From the NCBI GenBank assembly GCA_963682055.1, contig OY821749.1:2964336-3028335 (forward strand): a DNA stretch of 64,000 bases, in the 5' to 3' direction. Origin of the DNA: Primula veris (Eukaryota > Streptophyta > Magnoliopsida > Ericales > Primulaceae). The translations under genes and the position numbers were made by a program. Shown one piece after another: positions 46,501 through 59,337 of the stretch. The notes beneath the pieces were generated by a model, which saw only the letters and a program-made list of their open reading frames with translations, was not told the DNA's origin and searched no databases. Numbering within the stretch: the stretch's first letter is position 1; every line of letters begins with the position of its first letter.

Positions 46501-47964
46501 AAATCCTTTGTTCACCATCACGGACCCGGAAACCAGATTCTTGCGAATTTCTGGCACATGGAGCACGCCATTCAGTGTGAGCTCCTTTCCCGATGTCATA
46601 TTCAGCAGCACGGTTCCTTTTCCTTCCACCCTGGAAGTAGCCGAGTTCCCCATGAAGCAGCTCTCATTGTCCACGGCCGTATAGGTCTTGAACATCCATT
46701 TGCTGGCACAGATGTGACTAGTGGCGCCTGTGTCCAGCCACCATTCCTTTGGGTTGCTCCCCACCAGGTTCACTTCCGAGACCACAGCACTCAGGTGCAT
46801 ATAGTCCTGTCCAGCATCATCTCCTCCCTCAGCCACATTAGCTTGAGCAGGTGCCCTCTTCCTCCCTTTCCCTTGGAACTTCCTCTTTGGGGGGGGTTTG
46901 GGCTTGTCGGTGCGCATCTTACAATCCGCGGCACGATGGCCCGGTTTGTTGCACACAAAGCAGTCTCCCATGAATTTCTTCTTGAGAGAGGCACCGACTC
47001 CGCTGTCAAAGCGTTTCCGCTTAGACACAGCGTCCTCAACCACATGGGCCTTGGCAACCGCGTTGCCTGCTCCGCCACCGCCTTTCCTTCCGGATCGGCG
47101 GTTGCTTTGCTCAACATTGAGCCTCTCAATGAGTCCCTCCAAGGTCATAGCCTTTCGCTTGTGTTTCAGGTAGTTTTGAAACTCTTTCCAAGAAGGTGGC
47201 AGTTTCTCAATCATTAATGCCACTTGGAAAGGTTCGTTGATAACTAGCCCTTCAACCTCAAGCCTATGGTATATGAGTTGGAGTTCCTCAACCTGCTCGA
47301 TAACACTCTTCCCATCAGTCATCATGTACTCGTGAAAGTCTGTGACGACAAATTTCTTTGCGCCAGCGTTATTCACTTTGTACTTTCGTTCGAGAGACTC
47401 CCAAAGCTCCTTTGCAGAAGCCTTGGGCTCGAATACACTGAAGAGAGTGTCATCCAGAGCACACAGGATGTAGTTCCGGCATAGGTAGTCGCCGTGTTTC
47501 CACGCTTCCACCGCCGAAACCGTCTGCACGTCCTCATCGTCCTCGCTTAGGACGGGTGCAGACTCCTTAAGAAACCGGGTCAGATTAAGGGCAGTTAAAT
47601 AAAACAGCATCTTTTGCTGCCAACGTTTGAAGTTGTTGCCCCTAAACTTTTCCGGTCTCTCCAGTTGAGAGGTTGGCAACATTGGCATCGCCGGTGTTGC
47701 CGGAGCCTTGCCCTTTGCCCTGGCTGCAGCCACAAGCGCTGCCTTGGCCGCAGCCTTAGCAGCAGCCTGTGCTGCGGCCGCAGCCGCAGCCATAGCATCA
47801 GCCTCTGCCGCAGCAGCGTCGGCCGCAGCCTTTGCCGCAGCAGCTTCGGCCTCAGCCTGAGCCCCCCCACTCGCAGCGCTCGCATTGTTATGGCTACTAC
47901 CAATCACAAGTGCGCCCTGCACGTTTTCCGAAGAAACGGTGGGTATTTGATCCTCATTAGTCAT
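43567..47964 (-). pseudogene. Copia-2 unit 1 gag-pol, one internal stop codon
   Basis: A single frame of 1466 codons from ATG at 47964 (MTNEDQIPTV) to the stop at 43567, interrupted only by TGA at 45427-45429 (codon 846), where unit 2 has an Arg codon (CGA). Order: Ala-rich N-terminal segment; gag core with EKFRGNNFKRWQQKM; zinc knuckle [14 protein letters not shown] (about 335-348); protease [10 protein letters not shown] (Asp about 411); integrase [15 protein letters not shown] and [14 protein letters not shown]; reverse transcriptase with LYVDDM; RNase H with EGYSDANW and ESEFIALD. The stop falls after integrase and before reverse transcriptase, so unit 1 could make gag, protease and integrase but no reverse transcriptase. 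CGA to TGA is a C-to-T change of the type caused by cytosine methylation. Confidence 0.92.
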
Positions 47965-48317
47965 CTGAAATGACAATATAAAACCGTTTAGTTTCTCGCA
48001 AGAAAACTAAATTCTTTATCGCAAATACTAATTATAACTTAATTAGATTGCTTCAAAAGAATAAAAACCAGAGAAAGAGATTCTAGCGTGAAAATCAAAT
48101 CACTTTTGATTTCACTAAGAATTCTTTATAGTATTCTAGAATAAAAAGATCAAAACCAATTCGGATTTATTCTATGTGCAAATTTCAATTTCTAGTAAAC
48201 TAGCAATGATTTTGCGAGAATAAAAACCGAGATGTCAACAACAATAAAATAAAAAAAAAAGAAAAGTCCTTTCTTATTTCGAAAATAGAAAAACCAAAAA
48301 ATGATATTGTTTAAGAT

Positions 48318-49949
48318 TGTTGGTTTTGGTACTAGTTCGAATGCAATAATTGAAAGGACAATAAATAAAAGAGACAGGAACGCAAAGGAAATAAACAATT
48401 TTATTTCTCACAATTGGAATATGAATTACAATTCCTGACTCGTACAGAATTAAATTAAACTGCTGGACTGGTTTCAACAAATAAAAAACTGCCGGACTGT
48501 TTTGTAAATAAAACAAACTGCCGGACTGTTTTAACAAGAAAAAGAAACTGCCGGACTGTTTTAAACAAACTGCCGGACTGTTTTAACAAATAAAAAACTG
48601 CCGGACTGGTTTTAAACAAACTGCCGGACTGGTTTTAACAAACTGCCGGACTGGTTTTGTAAATAAAACAAACTGGACTGGTTTTAACGAATAAAAAACT
48701 GCCCGGACTGTTATTAAATAAACTGCCCGGACTGTTATGTAAATACTGGAAATTAAATTACAGGAAAGTAAATTACAGAATAGGAAAGACTGGAATGTAA
48801 ATTACAGAAACTAAAGGTACTGGAAAGAAAAATACAAAAGGGAAACAGTACTGAAATTAAATGGACAGAATAATAAAGGACTGAAAAGTAAATAACAGAA
48901 ATTAAAAGAAGAGGCAACTGCTGAGCAGTTTCCCTTAAACAATATTTCCCGAACCACCTTTAAAGGTTTCTGGTTTCGGGACTTTGTTCCCAAGGTACAA
49001 CTTCTATCTCAGAGTGGCTCGTATGGAAACCGGCACCGAACCACAGGTCGAGCTGTTGGTGGTGCGGTTCTCTCTCACTAAGTGTATGCTTATGCTGTGA
49101 GTTGTGTGTATGATGGTGTACTGAAATGAGAGGGGGATGGCTTCCTTTTATAGGCTCTACTGAAACCGCAACCATAAATGTTGGTCTTTAATTCTGGGAG
49201 TTACACCCCCAGAATCCGCTCAATCAATTCTGAAACCGCAGCATTTACTCTCATTCATTGCTGACGTTTCTCTTGCTGGAAACTCTAGGGACTCCTTTTG
49301 TATTTTATACAAAACTACCTATTCGGGTTTGGACCCAAGACCCAAGACCCAAGACCCAAGACCCAAGACCCAAGACCCAAGACCCGAGACCCGAGACATT
49401 CCCCAAATCCCAAATCCCAAATCCCAAATCCCAAATCCCAAGCCCAAGCCCAAGCCCAAGCCCAAGCCCAAGCCCACGCCCACGCCCACGCCCACGCCCA
49501 CGCCCGTGCCCGTGCCCGTGCCCGAGCCCGAGACCCGAGACCCGAGACCCGAGACACGAGACACGAGCGAGCGCGCGTGTGTGGTACACACTAATACTCT
49601 TAGGTGTATGTGGACATGTTAGTTTAATAACTACATGGGTTGGTATGGTATATATATTGTAAGATTAACTCTTAATCTTCCAATATGGGATTATACTAAA
49701 TGGTTTTTCTCATTAACCATTTCGTTTTTCCAGATTTGAGCTTCCGAGGTACCAACTTTGAAGCCACTTTGTATTCACACCCATTCTCCGAATAGGTCAT
49801 GTGATATACCGTTACGAAGCTCGTCACACGGGCTACTCAACCACGTTGATTACGGTATAAACAACTCAGCGCTGTTATACGAAATAATGACTCGAAGTTG
49901 GTCCAGTGACCATTCGGAAACACCCATGTTTTCACATGTTTTTCCAACA
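48318..49949 (-). repeat. Copia-2 middle LTR, mosaic
   Basis: 1632 bp. At LTR offset 60 it has G like the right LTR (the left has T). At offset 615, and at all later differences checked (GGCTTCC, the long GGG-array, GTGATATACCG), it follows the left LTR. It serves as 3' LTR of unit 2 and 5' LTR of unit 1. Confidence 0.93.
49144..49152 (-). promoter_or_regulatory. TATA box of middle LTR
   Basis: Minus strand TATAAAAGG; the same motif is at 42301-42309 in the left LTR. It lies about 180 bases downstream of the GGG-array in the direction of transcription. Confidence 0.5.
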
Positions 49950-50402
49950 ATCCCCCACATGAATGCAATTGGCTGAAAATAAAATGCTCCTAAATGCATA
50001 CGAGAGAAAACCGCAAGAGTTCACTGCATAAGGACAGGTAGCGCGCGCCTTGAACCTGCCGTAGTGACGTAAAATCTGATATGCTACTATTGGGTAGCCT
50101 TTAAGCCTTGAACCCTTTAGCGTTTGTGCATACCAGGGTAATGCGCACACAGTGTCCCCTCTACACCACTTACTAAGCCCTTTGGTTGTTGTCCATATTT
50201 GGCCGTGGACTGCCTTGGCAAAGTTCAACCGAGTGCTCTAGTGATTTAGCCCATGGCTCATCACATAGTATCGGCCATACACACTCGTCATAGGTGATTT
50301 CAAGTCAAGGGTGTCCTGACTCACCCCTCTCGATCTTCGAGATACTTGTTTTCATTAAGAGCCTCATGCTCACCCTTAAGATGGTCTAGGTCTATCACTC
50401 TT

Positions 50403-53400
50403 TCATCCTAGAAATGGGCTGGGAACTTTAGTTCCCGAGTGCTTTGTTCGGTCACCCCCACAGTTCGGTTTTCCCGTTGAACCCGACGCTGGAGAATCCA
50501 GTTCGGGTTGGGTTGCCTCTGAGGAGGTTTCCAGTTTAATGGGCTTCAACCCCATTCCCCTCGATGAAACTTCAACTCCTACCTGAGTCAAGCCTTTTGT
50601 AAATGGATCCGCTATATTGTCTTTAGATCTCACAAAATCTAAGGACACCACACCGTTAGCTAACAATTCTCTTACGGATTTATGTCTCCGACGAATATGT
50701 CGGGACTTTCCATTATACATATGATCCTGCGCCCGTCCAATAGCCGACTGACTATCGCAGTGCATGCTTATTGCTGGGACAGGTTTCGGCCACATTGGAA
50801 TTCCTTCCAGAAAGCTTCTCAGCCAATCAGCCTCTTCTGTTGCTAGATCCAACGCTATGAACTCAGATTCCATAGTTGATCTAGCTATGCACGTCTGCTT
50901 GGATGATCTCCATGAGACAGCTGCTCCTCCCATCACGAACACATATCCGCTAGTGGATCGTGTACTGTTGGAATCCGAGATCCAGTTTGCATCAGAATAC
51001 CCTTCCAGTACAGCTGGATACCTGGTATAATGCAACCCTCGGTCTGCTGTGTATCTCATGTATCTGAGAAGTCTCATGATGGCCTTCCAGTGTTCCTCAT
51101 TGGGATTACTGGTGTACCTACTCAGTCTACTCACTAAGTTGGCTATGTCTGGTCTAGTACAGTTCATGACGTACATCAGACTGCCTATTATTCGAGAATA
51201 TTCCAATTGTCTCACACTCTCCCCAAAGTTCTTTTTCAGGGTGGTTGAGATCTCTATCGGAGTTCTGGATGTAGCTCTACTATCTTTATCAAATTTGTCA
51301 AGCATCTGTCTGACATAGTGAGTTTGAGATAGCGCATATCCGTCTGATGTCTTGGTAATTTTCATACCAAGTATAACATCAGCGACACCCAAGTCTTTCA
51401 TCTCGAATTTTTGTGACAACATTTTCTTAGTGGAGTTGATGTTATCAATACTCCCTATTATAATCATGTCATCTACGTAGAGGCAGACTACCACGTAGTC
51501 CTTTTCATTTCCTTTTACGTAGACGCATTTGTCACATTCGTTTATCCGAAAACCGTTTGATAGCATCACTCTATCAAATTTTTCGTGCCATTGTTTAGGT
51601 GCTTGTTTAAGTCCATACAAGGACTTCACAAGTTTACACACCTTGTGAGCTTTACCTGGAACCACAAACCCTTCCGGTTGTTCCATGTAAATTTCCTCTT
51701 CCAACTCACCATTCAAGAACGCCGTTTTAACATCCATTTGATGTATTTCCAGATCGAACAGTGCTGCGAGAGCAATGACTATCCGGATTGACGTCTTCCT
51801 GGAGACAGGAGCATAGGTGTCGAAATAGTCGACACCTTCGGTTTGTCTAAAACCTTTCACTACAAGCCTAGCCTTGTATTTCTCGATTGTTCCATCGAGC
51901 TTTCTCTTCCTCTTGAAGATCCACTTGTGTCCTAGTGGCTTACACCCGGGTGGTAGATCCACTAGTTCCCAAGTGTGATTTTGTAATATCGATTCAACCT
52001 CATTGTTGATCGCTTCCTCCCAATATTGGGCTTCCGGGGATGACATTGCTTGTTTGAATGTCGCCGGTTCGCCTTCTATCATGAAGGTTACAAAATCTGG
52101 ACCGAAAGTCGTTTCCTTTCTAGCCCTTTTACTACGTCGAGGCTCTTCTTCTTCTTCCTCCAACGGTTCACTTGCCCCCACATTTTCCTCACTGTTTGAC
52201 TCCTCAGTCTCTACAGTTACGGAAGACTTGCGGGGAAAGATCTCCTCGAAGAAAGAAGCTTCTCGAGCTTCGATGATAGTATCTGCATGCACATCGGGAT
52301 TATCCGACTTGTGCACGAGAAAACGATAAGCACTACTGTTTTGTGCATATCCTATGAACACACAGTCTACCGTCTTTGGCCCTATTCTCGTTCTTTTAGG
52401 AAGCGAGACAAGGACCTTCGCGAGACAACCCCAAACCCTTAAGAATTTATAGCTCGGCCTATGGCCTTTCCATAGTTCATAAGGTGGTTTATCACGTTTC
52501 TTATGTGGTAGCTTGTTCAATACATAGTTGGCGGAAAGCAGCGCTTCCCCCCACATGTTCTGGGGTAACCCAGAACTTATTAACATAGCATTCATCATTT
52601 CCTTGAGCGTCCTATTCTTACGCTCGGCAACCCCATTCTGCTCCGGAGAGTATGGGGCTGTCGTTTGATGTATAATGCCATTTTCTGCGCATATCTGCGC
52701 AAACGGTGCTTCGTATTCACCGCCTCTATCACTCCTCAATATTTTAATCTTTTTATTGAGTTGATTCTCTACTTCGGTCTTATAAAGAGCGAATTTCTCT
52801 ACCGCTTCGTCTTTACTTCTCATTAAGTAGACATAGCAGTATCTAGTACAATCATCTATAAACGTGATGAAATACTTTTTCCCTCCTCGCGTTTGTATAA
52901 ACTTTAAGTCGCATACATCCGTGTGTATTAGACCGAGAGGTTCAGTACTTCGTTCAATATGTTGATACGAAGACTTGGTTAATTTTGCTTCAACACAAAC
53001 CTCACATTTATGTTGTTTATCAAATACAAAATTAGGTAGTAGATTCAGTGATATTAATTTCTTCATAGAATTAGCATTCACATGACCTAATCTACCATGC
53101 CATAAATTAAATGAATCGCAAGAATAAGCAAACGAAGTTTTATTGGCCACTTGGGCAACATTCACGATTACATTATTCTTGGTACTGGCCTCAGCCTTAG
53201 TACCCTCAATAGCTAACTCGGCTTTAGGAGCCGGAGTACCAACATTTAATTTAAACATGCCGTTGGTCATATAGCCACGGCCTACATACATTCCGTTTAA
53301 AGTGATTACAATTTTTGCAGATTCAAATACAAGTTTAAATCCTTTGTTCACCATCACGGACCCGGAAACCAGATTCTTGCGAATTTCTGGCACATGGAGC

Positions 53401-54801
53401 ACGCCATTCAGTGTGAGCTCCTTTCCCGATGTCATCTTCAGCAGCACGGTTCCTTTTCCTTCCACCCTGGAAGTAGCCGAGTTCCCCATGAAGCAGCTCT
53501 CATTGTCCACGGCCGTATAGGTCTTGAACATCCATTTGCTGGCACAGATGTGACTAGTGGCGCCTGTGTCCAGCCACCATTCCTTTGGGTTGCTCCCCAC
53601 CAGGTTCACTTCCGAGACCACAGCACTCAGGTGCATATAGTCCTGTCCAGCATCATCTCCTCCCTCAGCCACATTAGCTTGAGCAGGTGCCCTCTTCCTC
53701 CCTTTCCCTTGGAACTTCCTCTTTGGGGGGGGGTTTGGGCTTGTCGGTGCGCATCTTACAATCCGCGGCACGATGGCCCGGTTTGTTGCACACAAAGCAG
53801 TCTCCCATGAATTTCTTCTTGAGAGAGGCACCGACTCCGCTGTCAAAGCGTTTCCGCTTAGACACAGCGTCCTCAACCACATGGGCCTTGGCAACCGCGT
53901 TGCCTGCTCCGCCACCGCCTTTCCTTCCGGATCGGCGGTTGCTTTGCTCAACATTGAGCCTCTCAATGAGTCCCTCCAAGGTCATAGCCTTTCGCTTGTG
54001 TTTCAGGTAGTTTTGAAACTCTTTCCAAGAAGGTGGCAGTTTCTCAATCATTAATGCCACTTGGAAAGGTTCGTTGATAACTAGCCCTTCAACCTCAAGC
54101 CTATGGTATATGAGTTGGAGTTCCTCAACCTGCTCGATAACACTCTTCCCATCAGTCATCATGTACTCGTGAAAGTCCGTGACGACAAATTTCTTTGCGC
54201 CAGCGTTATTCACTTTGTACTTTCGTTCGAGAGACTCCCAAAGCTCCTTTGCAGAAGCCTTGGGCTCGAATACACTGAAGAGAGTGTCATCCAGAGCACA
54301 CAGGATGTAGTTCCGGCATAGGTAGTCGCCGTGTTTCCACGCTTCCACCGCCGAAACCGTCTGCACGTCCTCATCGTCCTCGCTTAGGACGGGTGCAGAC
54401 TCCTTAAGAAACCGGGTCAGATTAAGGGCAGTTAAATAAAACAGCATCTTTTGCTGCCAACGTTTGAAGTTGTTGCCCCTAAACTTTTCCGGTCTCTCCA
54501 GTTGAGAGGTTGGCAACATTGGCATCGCCGGTGTTGCCGGAGCCTTGCCCTTTGCCCTGGCTGCAGCCACAAGCGCTGCCTTGGCCGCAGCCTTAGCAGC
54601 AGCCTGTGCTGCGGCCGCAGCCGCAGCCATAGCATCAGCCTCTGCCGCAGCAGCGTCGGCCGCAGCCTTTGCCGCAGCAGCTTCGGCCTCAGCCTGAGCC
54701 CCCCCACTCGCAGCGCTCGCATTGTTATGGCTACTACCAATCACAAGTGCGCCCTGCACGTTTTCCGAAGAAACGGTGGGTATTTGATCCTCATTAGTCA
54801 T
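50403..54801 (-). pseudogene. Copia-2 unit 2 gag-pol, frameshift in a homopolymer
   Basis: The ATG at 54801 opens gag. The frame is lost at a run of nine G on the plus strand (53725-53733) where unit 1 has eight (46889-46896). Gag then ends at 53674, about 20 residues past the zinc knuckle. The other frame is open without a stop from 53966 to 50403 and contains protease, integrase, reverse transcriptase (LYVDDM intact) and RNase H. Domains match unit 1 almost residue for residue. Without frameshifting, unit 2 would make gag only. Confidence 0.92.
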
Positions 54802-55154
54802 CTGAAATGACAATATAAAACCGTTTAGTTTCTCGCAAGAAAACTAAATTCTTTATCGCAAATACTAATTATAACTTAATTAGATTGCTTCAAAAGAATA
54901 AAAACCAGAGAAAGAGATTCTAGCGTGAAAATCAAATCACTTTTGATTTCACTAAGAATTCTTTATAGTATTCTAGAATAAAAAGATCAAAACCAATTCG
55001 GATTTATTCTATGTGCAAATTTCAATTTCTAGTAAACTAGCAATGATTTTGCGAGAATAAAAACCGAGATGTCAACAACAATAAAATAAAAAAAAAAGAA
55101 AAGTCCTTTCTTATTTCGAAAATAGAAAAACCAAAAAATGATATTGTTTAAGAT

Positions 55155-56738
55155 TGTTGGTTTTGGTACTAGTTCGAATGCAATAATTGAAAGGACAATA
55201 AATAAAAGAGACAGGAACGCAAAGGAAATAAACAATTTTATTTCTCACAATTGGAATATGAATTACAATTCCTGACTCGTACAGAATTAAATTAAACTGC
55301 TGGACTGGTTTCAACAAATAAAAAACTGCCGGACTGTTTTGTAAATAAAACAAACTGCCGGACTGTTTTAACAAGAAAAAGAAACTGCCGGACTGTTTTA
55401 AACAAACTGCCGGACTGTTTTAACAAATAAAAAACTGCCGGACTGGTTTTAAACAAACTGCCGGACTGGTTTTAACAAACTGCCGGACTGGTTTTGTAAA
55501 TAAAACAAACTGGACTGGTTTTAACGAATAAAAAACTGCCCGGACTGTTATTAAATAAACTGCCCGGACTGTTATGTAAATACTGGAAATTAAATTACAG
55601 GAAAGTAAATTACAGAATAGGAAAGACTGGAATGTAAATTACAGAAACTAAAGGTACTGGAAAGAAAAATACAAAAGGGAAACAGTACTGAAATTAAATG
55701 GACAGAATAATAAAGGACTGAAAAGTAAATAACAGAAATTAAAAGAAGAGGCAACTGCTGAGCAGTTTCTCTTAAACAATATTTCCCGAACCACCTTTAA
55801 AGGTTTCTGGTTTCGGGACTTTGTTCCCAAGGTACAACTTCTATCTCAGAGTGGCTCGTATGGAAACCGGCACCGAACCACAGGTCGAGCTGTTGGTGGT
55901 GCGGTTCTCTCTCACTAAGTGTATGCTTATGCTGTGAGTTGTGTGTATGATGGTGTACTGAAATGAGAGGGGGATGGCTGCCTTTTATAGGCTCTACTGA
56001 AACCGCAACCATAAATGTTGGTCTTTAATTCTGGGAGTTACACCCCCAGAATCCGCTCAATCAATTCTGAAACCGCAGCATTTACTCTCATTCATTGCTG
56101 ACGTTTCTCTTGCTGGAAACTCTAGGGACTCCTTTTGTATTTTATACAAAACTACCTATTCGGGTTTGGACCCAAGACCCAAGACCCAAGACCCGAGACC
56201 CGAGACATTCCCCAAATCCCAAATCCCAAATCCCAAATCCCAAATCCCAAGCCCGTGCCCGTGCCCGTGCCCGTGCCCGTGCCCGTGCCCGAGACCCGAG
56301 ACCCGAGACCCGAGACCCGAGACCCGAGACCCGAGACCCGAGACACGAGACACGAGCGAGCGCGCGTGTGTGGTACACACTAATACTCTTAGGTGTATGT
56401 GGACATGTTAGTTTAATAACTACATGGGTTGGTATGGTATATATATTGTAAGATTAACTCTTAATCTTCCAATATGGGATTATACTAAATGGTTTTTCTC
56501 ATTAACCATTTCGTTTTTCCAGATTTGAGCTTCCGAGGTACCAACTTTGAAGCCACTTTGTATTCACACCCATTCTCCGAATAGGTCATGTGATACACCG
56601 TTACGAAGCTCGTCACACGGGCTACTCAACCACGTTGATTACGGTATAAACAACTCAGCGCTGTTACACGAAATAATGACTCGAAGTTGGTCCAGTGACC
56701 ATTCGGAAACACCCATGTTTTCACATGTTTTTCCAACA
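55155..56738 (-). repeat. Copia-2 right LTR
   Basis: 1584 bp, shorter because its GGG-array is reduced. It is the 5' LTR of unit 2. Confidence 0.93.
55981..55989 (-). promoter_or_regulatory. TATA box of right LTR
   Basis: Minus strand TATAAAAGG, in the LTR that would drive unit 2. Confidence 0.5.
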
Positions 56739-56743
56739 AAAAG

Positions 56744-57154
56744 TCCAGTTTATCTGAAGGCAGTTAAATTTGTTGAATATATATATATATATGAGTAGAG
56801 ATAAAATTTGGCTATGATAATTATTTTTACGGAATCAATACTATCTCAATAGTAGTACTATTTTGTTTGTCAATTAGTATTTTGTATCTTCTCAATAATT
56901 AAAGTCACTATCAAACAATAATTCATAATGTTATTTTGCCTTGTTATAGTAGTAATTATATCACCATTAACCTTAAAGATGTCACCGTGATGTGCTAAAT
57001 TATGAATATCATGTTACGTTGAAAAGGGAACCCATAAAAAATAAAGATGATGAAAGAAAAGAAAAAAATCATAGAACATGTTTGATGAAGGAAACCAAAG
57101 CGCATAGCATGATGAGCACACTTGAAGACGAATATATATGACCAAAAGTATAGA

Positions 57155-57245
<91 letters not shown>

Positions 57246-59014
57246 TGTCAAATGCTTTGGTGAACAACGAGTATATGAACAAGATGTTAGCATGCATAAA
57301 ATAAATGATCTAAATAAGCTTTAACAGCTAGTACAAATAGGAATTGTACTTTTTAAAAAAAATTAGTAGTGGCAATGATGCATGGTAGAAAGGTGTAGCG
57401 CCTGATGAGTGTGTCTTATATTATAGAGACTTTGAAATGTAAATTGTTCAAAATTAAAACGATTGAATAAACCAGCTGCAAATTATGCCGATGATGGAAA
57501 ATCAAATTCAAAATTTGTGTTATCTAACTCGATGAAATTATATAATTGCTCACACTGAATATTACTTGATTGTGGAGTTTAAGTTCATATGTATTGAAAT
57601 AAAAGTATGTTTTATGAAATTAAAGAAGTGAAAGAGGAGAAAAATTATATGAATAATATTGATAGTACTTGCGAAGTACAATGTATACGAAATCGATTAG
57701 AAGTTGTTTCTGAAATTTTGCGATAATAAAAGATATTGGATACAATCTAAGATTTAGAAACAGCCTAATATATATTACTTTTAGTAATGGATGTAAAACG
57801 ATATGATATTACTTTCGCATAAGGAATTGTGAAAGTAATTCACTGGTCGTGATTGCTTATTATTTGGATAGAGTATGATATGCAATTAAGGCCGAAGTCA
57901 TTTAAAACGGATGTGAAAACTATTAGATTTTAGTCGAGACTTTCGATCAATGAGTAATTTGTATTTATGTTTGCTTGGTAAAAAAAAATAAAAAATTGGA
58001 GTACGCTCGAACGGATTTTGATAAAAATTGAAGCAAATGGAGATTGTAGAGATTAGCACAAATCTGCACTTTTATTTCACATTGCCTACATGTGTAAATT
58101 GTAATATAACCTAATCTTAGAGCCTATATATATGGTGAGCTAATTATAACCACAACGAAAAAAGTAGAAAAGTATAGATGGATCGAAAAGTAAGTTACAT
58201 GAGTTAAGGTGTTAGAATGAGCTTGATCGTCATTTTAAACATAGTTTGTTAGGTAATAATAAAAGAAGACTGTTATGTTTATTCGAAAATGTTTTTTGCT
58301 TATTTAATATTTCTATTGCCATATCCGTGCAACAACAACAACAACAAAAACAAAATAAGTGTTGTTGGAATATTAGTAAGTATTAACTATCAACCTTCTC
58401 ATTTTTATTTTTATTTTGAGAGTGATACAACCACAGAAATTAAATTGCTTTAAGCCGTGGAAAACAACGAAAAGGAGCTGGAATGTGAAAATAACATGTG
58501 TAAAAAATCTTGTCTTAAATATTTACACCTAACCTAACACATAGTAGTATATTTGTAAAATAGAAAATGGCAAGTGTGTTAGAATGAGCACACAATGAGA
58601 CACCTCATCACCGTTGATCCTTTAAAAACGTACACAACAGAACCACCCATTACCCGAATATATACAACTTATTTACAAAAATCGATTCTCAACTTTACTC
58701 CCAAACTTTGAAATTTTATACATTTTTTCCTCAAGTTTCTAATTAATAATTTTGACATAGTTTGAAGTCTTGAACCTTAAAATCAAAACATGGTCAAACT
58801 CACATATGTCAAACTAAATAGCACTTTCTAAGTTGATGTATAGTTTGATATAATATAAATAACTAAAAGCTACTTCATGTCAAACATGATATGACTAATA
58901 TCATCATTATTTTTTTTAATGAGAAAGGGTACCGGGTAAAATTGAATTCACTCCAACAAAAAATAATTGTACTAGTAGTACTTAGTTAGTTATATTTAAA
59001 TTAAAAAAATCAAA

Positions 59015-59049
<35 letters not shown>

Positions 59050-59287
59050 ATAACTAATCTTGTAAGTAATTAAATGAATGTAATAACTAGATAAGAAACA
59101 AAACCAGTTAACTTATAAGTAAATTAAATACTTTACTATAAAATTGGTATAAGTACACACTTGCGCGCATTATTTGAAACCGGGAAGTTTAAATACTATA
59201 TTTTAATACACAAAATTTCACTCTAGATATATAATTTCAACAAACCTTAAGACTAGTTTAGATAATAACATATCTCTACATATAATT

Positions 59288-59288
<1 letters not shown>
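56744..59288. other. Intergenic stretch with AAT and TA microsatellites
   Basis: No gene. It holds (AAT)30 at 57155-57244 and a TA run at 59018-59045. The remainder is AT-rich single-copy-looking DNA. Confidence 0.5.
57155..57244. repeat. AAT microsatellite, about 30 units
   Basis: Uninterrupted trinucleotide run of about 90 bp. Confidence 0.95.
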
Positions 59289-59336
<48 letters not shown>

Positions 59337-59337
59337 A
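59289..59337. repeat. TATATG hexanucleotide repeat, about 8 units
   Basis: GTATAT repeats just before a CT-rich segment (59338-59410) that looks like the 5' leader of the following gene. Confidence 0.85.

Larger units (their letters stand above)
41475..56738 (-). mobile_element. Tandem Ty1/copia block (Copia-2): LTR-unit 1-LTR-unit 2-LTR
   Basis: Three direct LTRs (41475-43113, 48318-49949, 55155-56738) separate two internal regions of 5204 and 5205 bp that are almost identical. A single perfect 5-bp duplication AAAAG flanks the whole block (41470-41474, 56739-56743), and no target duplication separates the units. Both units read on the minus strand. Polypurine tracts (minus strand ATTCATGTGGGGGAT) sit at 43114-43128 and 49950-49964. 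The family is related to Copia-1 in protein order and LTR layout but clearly diverged. Unit 2 is served by the right LTR as promoter, unit 1 by the middle LTR. Confidence 0.93.

Noticed and set aside
57122..57304. Frames of polyAsn, polyTyr or polyLeu
   Set aside because: They read through the AAT microsatellite.
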